A stretch of 64,000 nt of DNA from Rostrohypoxylon terebratum (lineage: Eukaryota > Ascomycota > Sordariomycetes > Xylariales > Hypoxylaceae), in NCBI GenBank assembly GCA_022497145.1, contig MU385973.1, positions 1 through 64,000 on the forward strand. Reading direction: 5' to 3'. The notes beneath the pieces were generated by a model. It saw only the letters and a list, made by a program, of their open reading frames with translations. It was not told where the DNA came from and did not search any database. Position 1 is the first letter of the stretch; each line of letters begins with the position of its first letter. The translations under genes and the position numbers were made by a program. Shown piece by piece: positions 45,030-54,692 of the stretch.

Positions 45030-47500
45030 AACTGCCCAATCTTTACTGGAAGCTAATGCTAAGGTCCATGTGGTGGTTCGAACTCCCACTTCTGATTCTA
45101 TGATTAGCCGCCCGATCTGTGGCTTTCCTGAATGGCGGTATGGTAAGTACTATCTCAATATAGCCCGAGAGTGCCACATGATTAGGCGCCTATTATCTAA
45201 CTCTGGCGACCTAGGAAAAGAGGATTGGCAGGGAGGTGATCATGATGCAGCCTAAAACTGCTGGTCTACGAAGCTAAAGGAAAGTGGGTTTACCGGAGTT
45301 AATTTTGTTCTCTGTGATTCCAATGTTGTAGGTTAGGGAATCATTTATCAACCGTCATCGTTACCTTTGCTGCTGTCAGATCGCCCACCCACGCGAACTT
45401 TGCAGGAGCAATACCTACGGTCCTACTTCAAGAAAGAAAAGAGGTACTCACCATTAGCGGCTTAGACAGTGTCTTAATCCCGGAAGGTTCCTATCTGTTT
45501 AGATATATTTAGAACAATTCGATAATAATATTATAGAAATATTATGTAGAACTACAGGTTTTACCAACCCTCACATTCAGCACTACCTAGTAAAGCAGGC
45601 CCATTCGAAATGAAGAACTCTAGGTTATACAGACATAAGTGACGGCAGTTCTAATGGGGTAAAAGACCGAGACACTGGATCCAAACTAATCCTCATCATC
45701 CAAGATGACCGCTGGCTATCGCTTGAATTCCTAGAGCCCGGGGAGTATGCATTATTCCATGCAACATTCAGTCGATTCAAATACGTCATGCGGCTATCAG
45801 AGATATCTACAATTCTACATTTTTGCGGGGTGTTTCTCCCATTTGTCCTGTCCAAGGCTTGGCGGGAACCTTACGGATGGAAAACCATGGGCATATCTTT
45901 GCGACGGTCGATATCAACTCACCCCCCCAGACGGTCGTTCTGGAAGCGAACTTGGCCTTTTCATCGAGGAACTTCCTTCGTGGGGTAGATTCAGGACACT
46001 ACGAACCAGGACTGATTCAGATTGGAGACATGCTGCATACTCCCCGAATCTATTTACGGAAGCAACTCTCAAAATCAACAAGTTCATGATCCGTCGTTTG
46101 GATATTCTAGAAAGTTATAGCCTCCTGGTAAACCGGATACAAGGCTGAAAGTGAGACAGGCCGGGCTCCTGGACACACTATATTTTGAGCAGACCTCTTA
46201 CGCTGGACCACTGGATAATGACGAAATCGAAGTTCGAATCACCCTGGGGCGTATCCCAGACGATAAACTTGGGTGCGAATGTTCCGGAGTAGTTGTCGGG
46301 GCAAGCTCTAGTCGCAGTCTCCGGTTCGGCGACCACGTTCTTTGTATGTGGTCTAGATACTTTCAGGAGTCTGTTAGCCGTGACTTCATCACCGCGTACC
46401 ATTCGGCTAGTGATCATAGCTTGGTTCTCTTCGGGGGAATCGGCTTTAGTTCACTCTGGTGCTGGTACAGGCCAAGCTGCTATCCAGATTGCCAAGTTCT
46501 GTGGCGCTCAAGTATTCACAACAATTGGTTCTCCGGAGAAAATGGGGCTATTGAACAGCTGTACGATATACCTCTGGAAAATATCCCCAATATCAGAGAC
46601 ATCTCGTTTGCTGCAGGGTTAAACGTCTTACGCAAGGTAGGGGTGTCGATGTTGTAATGAACTCTATGGCGGGCGACGCTTTGGTTGCTTTATGGGCATG
46701 TGTCGCCTTTCGGCAGGTTCGTCGAAATCGGTAAGAAAGACATTGTTTCCCACAATAAGTTGCCAATACACTAGCCTGCTCGAAATATTTCCTTCGGTGA
46801 TGTTGATATTGCGGTCATGGTCTCGAGAAAGCCGAGGCTGATACATGATGCCCTGGTGGCTATATCCGATCTGTTTAATCTCGGCATTCTGCGTTGACCA
46901 TCGCCTATGAACACATCCCCAAAATCCCAAGTCGGAAACGCTTTTCGCTATCTTCAGGGTGGAAGCAATCCAGGGAAAGTTGTCGTCGAGATAAACCCGG
47001 ATAACCTTGTTCCAGTGAGCAATCTATTTGAGAATGTGATTGAGGCTTCAATACCTAGATTAAATACAGATGATCGCAAAACGCACGTCAAGCTGGGAGT
47101 TTGGTCCGGAAGGGACATTTGTCATCGCTGGTGGCCTTGCAGGACAGGGCCGAAGTGTCTCTAAATGGATGATCTCGAAATTAAATAACTCTGTATACTA
47201 CCGATGAGAAAGCTGAACATAGTAGCGGTCCGAGCCTAGCCGACCAGCTTGCTACCTCAAAGGAAATAGCTGAAGCGATAGATATCTTGACTAATGGTCT
47301 TGCGGCGAGGCTCGGCGCAATCTTCTCTTTAAGGCCAACCGCTACATATGTATGGTGTTGACTCGCTGATTGCTGTGGGATTGCGCAACTGGCTCTTCAA
47401 GATCCTAAAGGTCGACTGGGCTATTTCTGAAATCCCGGGTGGCACAACAGCTACGACTCTTGCGAAAGCAGCAGCAGAGAAGATGAGGATTTGGTCATAA
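45030..47500 (+). pseudogene. Highly reducing polyketide synthase relic (C-MeT to ACP)
   Basis: Plus-strand pieces in changing frames follow the domain order of a highly reducing PKS. The C-methyltransferase tail appears as CGFPEW (about 45120) and KLKESGFTG (45275). The structural ketoreductase/linker is seen at 45650-46090 (GLAGTLRMENHGHIFATVDI, GDMLHTPRIYLRKQL). Enoylreductase runs 46150-47010: GLLDTLYFEQTSYAGPLDND, IPDDKLGCECSGVV, ALVHSGAGTGQAAIQIAKFC, VVMNSMAGDALVALW, FGRFVEIGKKDIVSHNKL, FRYLQGG. The start of the ketoreductase follows (FVIAGGLAGQGRSVSKWMI, about 47110-47170). The ACP (47330-47500) keeps GVDSL with its phosphopantetheine Ser. Frameshifts and stops separate the pieces; most of the ketoreductase is missing, and no ketosynthase, acyltransferase or dehydratase was seen upstream. 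Non-functional. Confidence 0.85.
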
Positions 47501-47784
47501 ATTCCTCCCTGTATGGTATCTACTACTATACCTAAGGTACCTACTAGGTACCTACCTATGTATAAGGCTACTACTAAGGGCATGTTACCTATGTACCTAG
47601 GCTTTAGCAATGATTGTTTACTAGAGCTACGTACTTCAATGTTGTAGGTAATTGAGTACCTGGGACCTAGGGACCTAAACCCATAGATTCATCCAGATTC
47701 ATGGATTCATGGATGTGTCATAGGCAAAAGTATAGGGCTCAAATGTTGCGCATATTAGCGTTACATGTGATGGGGTCTTAAGAA

Positions 47785-47880
47785 GGAAGGTGCTACATGC
47801 ACCCTGAGAGGTGGTTTTAAGTAAAAACTTTAGAAATTGCTCTTTGAGCTAGATTCTTAGAAAATCAACATCGTTTTCCT
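47785..47880 (+). repeat. Dispersed repeat, copy 1
   Basis: About 95 bases alignable with 53190-53290: GGAAGGTGCTA, then GCACCCTGAGAGGTGG, TTTAGAAA, TTGAG and CTTAGAAAA followed by ATCAACATCG. The unit includes the imperfect inverted repeat GGTGC/GCACC. It may be a remnant of a mobile element. Confidence 0.75.
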
Positions 47881-49020
47881 TCTTCCTTTTTCTACATGTT
47901 TAGTTTTTGTAAGCCTATCAACGTAGATGAAGTCAAGGTCAACCGTATTTCAAAGCGGGATATCCCGGCTTCACTTACTACTATCCTACTATCCATGGAT
48001 GCGTATCATGGATGAATGTTAGTGGGATGTGCCTCCAGGGTTTCCGTCCAGAGGGGGGGGGGGGGGGGGAGGGCTGGTTTTGAGAGTTGTATGAGCATTG
48101 AAGGAATCTTCATGTTGAAGCGTGGTGGTGACGGGTGGTGACGGCGAGGGAAAAGGGGTAAAGTTATAAGGACGCAGGTACTACTAGTAGGTAAGCACTC
48201 ACTGAGGTATGTACTAAAGTCTGATAGCCCTGAAGACTGGAGTAGTACCTAATAGCTGGAGGTACCTTCCAACTTTACTAGGGCTACCGAGTAGGTAGTA
48301 AAATATTTCCACTTTCCACAGTTGTCGATGCCACGCACGCAGGCACGTCGCGCAGCAGGTGCCACGAATTGAATTTAGTGGTGTTTGGTGGTGTTTGGTG
48401 GAGTCTTGGGTTGCTTTGGGCGCCAATGGTTCCCGACCTAACTTGGAACCTACCTAATACCAGGCAGCCCAGGTCTTACCTAAGAGCCCCCTCGTTTTGG
48501 CGCTAAAGCTCGCCATCTCAGCATTTCATGTCACCTGCAGCTCACATTACCCCTCACCCCTCCATCGTCCCTGATTCGTGCGTCGAATCTCCGTCATCTT
48601 CCGACGGACCTTTGAAAGAATGAATGAACGAATGCTCTTTCATCATTACCTAACTTCAGTCTCTCCTTCTATATTAATTCTAGGTTCTTTCAAGTCTAGG
48701 CAGGTGCTACATATATTCCTATTCCTATCGCTGTATTCCTCTACGCAGAAGTTGCGCATTCCCCGAAGCCTCCCTCTTTTAAAACCTGGGAAGTTTTATG
48801 ATCTCATCACGACCAACTCAACTACATCAACCGCAACTACATACATTAGATCGTTGTTCCATTTTGTCCCTTTCGCCAGGATCCTCGATCTGCCCCCCCG
48901 TTCTTCTAACAACGTCTGAATTTCTTTCAGGGTTCAAAAGTCACTGACATTGACCGCTAATCTTCAAACCCGGCACTGATTGTTTTTCGAGTCATCAGTT
49001 CCAAAGAAACCGAAGAAAAC

Positions 49021-49075
49021 AAAAACAATAACAAAAAACAATAACAATAACAATAACAATAACAATAACAAGTAC
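49021..49075 (+). repeat. (AACAAT)n array in probable 5' leader
   Basis: A run of AACAAT hexamers with A-rich edges and two ACAAGT variants at the end. It is about 320 bases upstream of the start codon at 49390, in DNA likely transcribed as leader. Confidence 0.8.
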
Positions 49076-49389
49076 AAGTACAAAACATTAAAGGACGTTT
49101 CGCCCTCTTCGTTATTGTGCTTTCTCGAATCTCGGATTCTCGAGTTCTAGCACATTTCAAGTATCTAGCATAGTCAATATAAGACAGAGTTCTTGCAGTT
49201 CTCGTTTTGCACCATTCAGATCATCCTCGTCTGTTCATCTTCGTACATTAACCAGAACCCTCCTCTCAACACAGATATCTTCGCTCATTGCAGGACAAGC
49301 GAAGCAGTTAGCTTATCATTTTGATCGCGGTGAATACCTTTTTGGTTCCCAAGTTTGCAAACATATCTAACCTGCTTATCTTTTAGAAA

Positions 49390-50208
49390 ATGACGTATGC
49401 TCAGCCTCAGCCAGACATGCAGACTAGCGACGAGCTTGCCGCGATGTTCTCTCGGAATTTAACATTGCAGCCTCAACCGGTCCAGGCCCCTCAAGAACCA
49501 CCCAAGCCCCGACAGTCAGAGCCGGAAATAACATATTCTATATCTCAACACTATCATCACTCCGCCCATCTGGTGCACCAAGATGAACCTCAGGTTGAAC
49601 ACCAACGTCCGTCGTCGGAGCCGCCGCAGACACAAGAGCCATCTGCCGAATCTATCCTAAGTAAACACGGTATAAACTATGCAGACCTATCTGTGGCACA
49701 ATTAGAACTCTTCAAGACTGCCCAAGATTCGCAGAAGCTTCGTCTCATTCAGCTATGGCAAATCTGTCCTCCCTCGAATACCCAGGAGAACCCAGCCGTC
49801 GCTTGGACTAATACCTCAGTTGAACAAGAAGAGCTCTTAGCTCAACTACGCTACGAGCGTCGGCTAGCGGAAGAAGAGCACAAGAACTCCGTTATGTCGA
49901 TGGATGGCACACCGTTGACACCAGTTCAAACAGGAGACGGAAGATGGGTGGCCATGACTGATGTCGAGCCTTATATGATGTCCGGCTACGAAGCCCTAGC
50001 CCGACGGGAATACGAAGAATCCGCACGACAGCAATACGAGGAGTCTATGACAATCCCTAAAGATGTTTACAGCCATTTTGGTACTGCCGTTGGAGGGCCT
50101 ACCTACCGTCCAGCGACGGATCCTGTCTACGAAAACGATTGGGTTCGACGACAACAAGCGATGGAAAACCAGTACGGAGCATTTCAGCAGATGGACATGG
50201 AACTATAA
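49390..50208 (+). CDS. Conserved hypothetical fungal protein
   Basis: A single-exon frame of 272 residues. The first 100 residues are Gln/Pro-rich and disordered. A short conserved-looking block then reads ESILSKHGINYADLSVAQLELFKTA and continues LRLIQLWQICPP, which resembles a block seen in small uncharacterised proteins of Sordariomycetes. An Arg/Glu-rich helix (EQEELLAQLRYERRLAEEEH) and Tyr/Glu-rich C-terminus follow (REYEESARQQYEESM). The amphipathic helix pattern suggests protein interaction. No catalytic motif. A long leader upstream (pyrimidine-rich, hexamer array) suggests post-transcriptional control, which is inference. Confidence 0.75.
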   Translation: MTYAQPQPDMQTSDELAAMFSRNLTLQPQPVQAPQEPPKPRQSEPEITYSISQHYHHSAHLVHQDEPQVEHQRPSSEPPQTQEPSAESILSKHGINYADLSVAQLELFKTAQDSQKLRLIQLWQICPPSNTQENPAVAWTNTSVEQEELLAQLRYERRLAEEEHKNSVMSMDGTPLTPVQTGDGRWVAMTDVEPYMMSGYEALARREYEESARQQYEESMTIPKDVYSHFGTAVGGPTYRPATDPVYENDWVRRQQAMENQYGAFQQMDMEL

Positions 50209-51273
50209 CTAGACTTGTATGTATACTTCTAGCAAATCAGCACAGCAGACCAGCGTAGTCTATTTATACATACCTAGATAGTCCACTCACAAAGGGTTAT
50301 TGGGAATGAATGGTATTGGAGGTGGTGGCATACCATAGGTCTGATGAGAAAGTTTGGTTGTTCGGGAGAGTATTCAGACTGGACTGCACACACATCAATT
50401 GATGCCATCATGGGACGGAGTTGAGGATTTCTCCCTTTATAGCTTTTATATCTCTATCCCCTATCCCCCCTCTCGCCGACTCAGTGTATGGCTAACCCTT
50501 CTGGTTTCCAGTCACCCGGATATCATTAATACCCCTTTCAAGGTATGTATATCCACCACGCCTTCCTATAGCCCTAAACCGTAGAACGTACTTCCGCCAG
50601 TCCATTTTCTTATCTCGAACCGTATCTCTACATCTTCCTCCAATATCATTTGCTCAAAGGTAACTAGTAACCAAACCCCCTCCTCTCACTACATAGAAAT
50701 CACACCAAGCATTATCCAGGAAGTTTATTACAATGTTCTTCAGCATAGTTTGTACTAGGTTAGAGATGAGAATTAATGCCGTTTTACCACATGACGCCAA
50801 TCAGATTACGATGAAGTGATAAACCCGTGTTCTTAGCTACTAAGTAGGTAGATTGCACATGTCCTTATATGGAAACAGACCGGTCAAGGGAGCATTACAT
50901 AGCTTTCCGGAGAAAGCGCAGAGTGCGACTCTTGTATAGGTAACTTGCAATCTTACGCGAGTGTGGTCATAAACGACCAGGTACAATCAGACTTGTCAAC
51001 CAAGCAGAAAATTCAAAAAACTTCTCTAATACCACCGATCCCAACTTGAACTCCAAGAAAATAATGTCTGGAGAATGAACCAACTCATTTTATTTCTCTG
51101 CTGTCAACTACAAAAACCACGAAGCCCCCGATAGAAAGGAACGCCATAATATGTCCCTGAATCCCGTCTAAGAGCTCAAGGACACACCCAAGACTCCACT
51201 ACCTTATCTATTTTTTTCTTTTCGCCTTTTCGCCCATTCCCCGGAATCCCCCAAATCCAAAAGTCACCCGAAC
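50209..51273. other. Intergenic between convergent genes
   Basis: 3' flanks of the conserved unknown (+) and the J-protein gene (-). No coding feature or repeat recognised. Confidence 0.55.
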
Positions 51274-52795
51274 CTACCTCTTCTTGCTCCTCTTCTTAGC
51301 CTTCTGCTGCTGCACCTGAGTCCCTGTCGATTTAGGCTTGCTGCTGGGGAGGTCTTCGACGCTCTTCTCCAGCATCTCAAAATCCTCGGCCGAGTCGGTG
51401 GATGGCGTTCGTTGGGCGGGGGAGGATGAAGAAGAGTCATCGTCGATCGGGGCCTCCGTTTCCTGGACCTCAAGTTCCAAGTCCGAGTCAGCCTGTTCGT
51501 CTTGGTTGTCGGCGGATTTGGGAGAAAGAGCTTTGCCGAGGGTGGCGGCGTAGGCCCACTTGGGAAGCTTGAAAAGTGCTGTGTCGCGGATTGTGGGCCT
51601 AGGAAATTCGTTGAGCTGCGTGGTATTAGTTAGTAACAATTCGATACCATCTCGGTTGCACGGGTCGAAGGGGATAAACTTACGTCAAGGAGGAATTCCT
51701 CTACGTTTCCGTCGGCATCCGCCTGTTCGAGGTACACATCGCCGAGCGAGTCCACGACCAAGACTTTGCCGTTTTCCGCCACGACACGCTTCTTCGCACC
51801 ACTCGGACCGGATCCCTGGCTCTGCGGCACTGGAGTGGCACTTCCACTCGGTTGCTGTCCGGGGCGGGCTCTACCACGAGGTTGACGTCTACCCTCTTTT
51901 GCGGATTCCTTGCGGGTCTCCCGCTCTTGCATGCGTCGCTGCTTGCGATTCATCGGCATCGGGGGACCCTGCTCGTCATCCACAGGAGCCGGTGCCGGTG
52001 CCGCAACGGGTGCAGCGTCAACACCCGGAATGCCTAGGTTATCGCCCCAAGCGGCCTGGCGCGCAAACTTGATGTACCGCTCCACAAACTCACGCTGTCG
52101 CTTCCAACTCATGTACAGAGCGAGATAGTGGAACCCACCGCCACCGACGAGCAACACGCCGACGAGCACAGTGCCGAGACCCGGTCGGTATCGACTATAG
52201 TAGTATTCGGTGCCCTTCCACGTCGGGAATCCATTTCCCATGAAGTGATCGTAGCGGGCACGGCCGCTTCCCCGCAAGATGTTGGCGATGATGGAGAGGC
52301 GTGCTTGTCGGTCACCGGCTAGCTTGACGGCGGCTTTGATCTCGGAGGGGGTAGGTGGTTTCGTGACTTTTACTCCAGTTTTCTTGCCCTTAGCTCCCTT
52401 GCCGGACTTGGTGGCTTGTCGAGCACGTTCGGCAGTCAGCTGTTGCTTGACTTTGTCGGGATGAAGCGACCGTGACTTCTTTCGATATGCCTTGTTGATC
52501 TCATCTTGAGTTGCGCGGGAGGTTACGCCGAGAAAGTCGTAGAAGGTTACGTCGGGGCCCTCGTGCTGGGCAATCTCGTCGCGGAGGCGGAAGATCTCGC
52601 GGTCTGGAGAGGATTAATACGGTTAATGGTGTACGAATGGTGGGATAGATGGTAGAGGAAATATCGTAAATATCGTAAATATCTGATATGTGAAATTGTG
52701 CGAGATCTATATCAATACGTGCCTTCTTTCGTCCACGCCGAAGTTAGAGGTGTGAGGACGGTCAAAAGACCGACGGAGAGGATTGAAAACCTCAT
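51274..52795 (-). CDS. erj5: ER membrane J-domain protein (Erj5/DnaJ family)
   Basis: Hsp70 co-chaperone of the ER membrane. Three exons (52723-52795, 51684-52603, 51274-51615) give 444 residues. A signal sequence or first helix (MRFSILSVGLLTVLTPLTSA) precedes a lumenal J domain with YDFLGV, the YRKKSRSLHPDK loop (HPD at 72-74) and FPTWKGTEYYYSRYRPG. A second helix follows (about 160-180, GTVLVGVLLVGGGGFHYLAL). The cytosolic part is basic, with MNRKQRRMQERETRKE, and ends in an acidic Ser-rich region and a KKRSKKR tail. The conserved FPRPTIRDTALFKLPKWAYA sits at the start of exon 3. Intron 1 begins with GC, not GT (separate entry). Intron 2 (51616-51683) is canonical. Confidence 0.9.
52604..52722 (-). 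other. GC-AG intron in the J-protein gene
   Basis: The exon ends ACG AAA GAA G and the intron starts GCACGT; the acceptor is CTCTCCAG. Joining gives WTKEDREIFRLRDE, as expected in the family. The nearest GT donor (five bases on) gives the wrong phase with this acceptor. Confidence 0.8.
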
Positions 52796-53189
52796 CGTCG
52801 CATATGACCACGTAGGTCGGAGTATATGGACTCCGGATTAAGGAAGGTAAATGATGATGGATATATAGAAGCCTGGTCAATATTCGTTAAAGATAATAGA
52901 TATTAGATGTGGAAGAGAATCGAGAGGGCACGAGTAGCCGTAGAGGTACCTTCAACGCACCAGTGACGATTTGTGTAGTACGAGAATTACAAGATTCAAG
53001 TGGCATTTACATAGTAGTGATTTGGTAACTTTCTTTCTCTTTTTCCTCTTGCCTTTTTTTTTTCTAGCTTTACTTCTTTTAGAGCTGTCCGTGTCAATTG
53101 CCAGGTGTCGACATTGGAAGTGGGGCAAAACTGGGTTAGTCCGTAACGTCCAATACGTCGTACATAAGATGGGTTTTCTACTTCGTAAA

Positions 53190-53290
53190 GGAAGGTGCTA
53201 TACGCACCCTGAGAGGTGGATATAAAGCTAAATTTTAGAAACAGCTCATTGAGATTTTACACTTAGAAAAATCAACATCGATTTCTCCTC
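53190..53290 (+). repeat. Dispersed repeat, copy 2
   Basis: Same orientation as copy 1 at 47785-47880 and 5.4 kb away. Identical blocks include GAAGGTGCTA, GCACCCTGAGAGGTGG and ATCAACATCG, with substitutions and small indels between them. Confidence 0.75.
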
Positions 53291-53872
53291 TAGCTACCTA
53301 TCTACATACATACTAATAGGTACGTAGTACCTACGAATCTTGAAGTATCTACTAGGTAGGTCCTAGGTATCCATTATTACAGCATACATAGGTAGTAGTA
53401 CGTACAATACATAGATGGATATCTCCGCACGCGTGACGGTTATTATGTGGGGTTTTACGGGTTGTACTGCATACAGCCGTAAGTCGCGACTCACAATTGA
53501 TACTGCTGGTGTGATTACGTAATCAAGGAGATAAGAGGATTGGGGGAGTAAAAGACGCAACTTTAAATCTAAAACCAGCAAATCCCCTCTATTACGTAAT
53601 ACACCCTACAGGTTTCTCTTATGTTAGATTTGAAGTTTAATAAATCCTAAACAACAAATCCTAAACAACATCATTAATCCTACATAGTACTACTTCGTAC
53701 AATACCTAGGACCCTAGGTATTAAATCTGGCGCTAACAATCTTGGAATGTTCAGCACGTTCTAGGCTCCACCGCTATCCATATTCTCCTTTTGAACTTAA
53801 TGGATGATGTGGGCTAGAAGGAAAGAGATCCATTAAAGTTCCAAGGTTATTAAGTCACCAAGCCTTCTTATT

Positions 53873-53910
53873 CTCATCCTCATCCTCATCCTTATCCTTA
53901 TCCTCATCCC
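53873..53910 (+). repeat. (TCATCC/TTATCC)n hexamer array
   Basis: About six units of a degenerate TCATCC/TTATCC hexamer. Simple sequence repeat in intergenic DNA. Confidence 0.85.
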
Positions 53911-54692
53911 CATTCATTATTGAATTAAGACATCTTTGGCTTGATGACTTCAGGATGAGCTCTTTCACAAGGAGACTCGTATTCAATCATCAAACATGTG
54001 GTAGAATAAGCCCATATATAAGTATCTAGTACCCGTGCTATAGGCACGCAGTAAGTATAAACCCACCCCCAAAAGTAATAGACATAATATTATATATATA
54101 TGTATAACTCTTATTCTCATTGCTACTTCGACCACCTCGATGCTAAAACCTCACACCATTCTTGTTTTTCGTATCACGATTCACCTCAGTAAAGTCGAAG
54201 GCATCTCCGATTGGCAACTTTGAAAATTGACATACTAAGGAACGAAAATATCTAGATGAACTAGGTTACCTATTTGGTCCCCCTCTGCTGTATGACCCAA
54301 ACTTCTCACACTGGAGAAGTCCTATTGGTAGCACTCTTGGACCTGTTTCAGCTGCGACAGTGCCAACCTTGGAAGTCTAAAGGCTTCGTCGTCTCGTTAA
54401 TAAGTACCGAAGTGCGGGGAGATCCAATCTAGAAACACCTTGTCAATAACAGGTAAAATGCGGTGATCGCTTCGCTTCCAAAGGGTAAGCTCATATAATC
54501 TCCACACAGGGATATCTTACAAAAGTTGGGGTAGCTAAGCTCTACGCTCCTATATATACCTATCTATATAGTACAGCATATCGTGGTCTTCGGTTCCCTC
54601 CCATACCTGACAGAATCTCTAGGTATTCTATTGCTAGGTAGTCTACGTGGTGGTATTTTTTTCATACCCCTTCGGAATACCTAAGATCAAAT

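Larger units (their letters stand above)
47501..49389. other. Intergenic with G17 tract and long leader
   Basis: Contains CCTAGG/GGTACC words at 47525-47605, one copy of a dispersed repeat (47785-47880), a run of 17 G at 48053-48069 and, from about 48.5 kb, pyrimidine-rich DNA that is probably promoter and leader of the next gene, including an AACAAT array. A 113-residue frame at 48578-48919 is not supported. Confidence 0.55.
52796..54692. other. Intergenic with repeats
   Basis: Contains the second copy of the dispersed repeat (53190-53290), CCTAGG/GGTAGG words (53300-53400, 53705-53720), a hexamer array (53873-53910) and a possible TATA motif (TATATATA near 54551) about 140 bases before the sugar transporter start. 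Confidence 0.5.

Noticed and set aside
45070..45090. GGTTCGAACTCCC resembling a tRNA B box
   Set aside because: No A box or acceptor stem is found at the right distance, and the bases belong to the PKS relic.
44971..45255. 94-codon frame beginning in the CAA/A tract
   Set aside because: Its start is a simple repeat; the later part is PKS relic and is included in that entry.
45030..47500. Repeat-induced point mutation as the cause of PKS decay
   Set aside because: Frameshifts and a large deletion dominate and long stretches keep normal codons. Without computed RIP indices there is no support.
48578..48919. 113-codon frame
   Set aside because: It lies in pyrimidine-rich promoter or leader DNA and has no motif.
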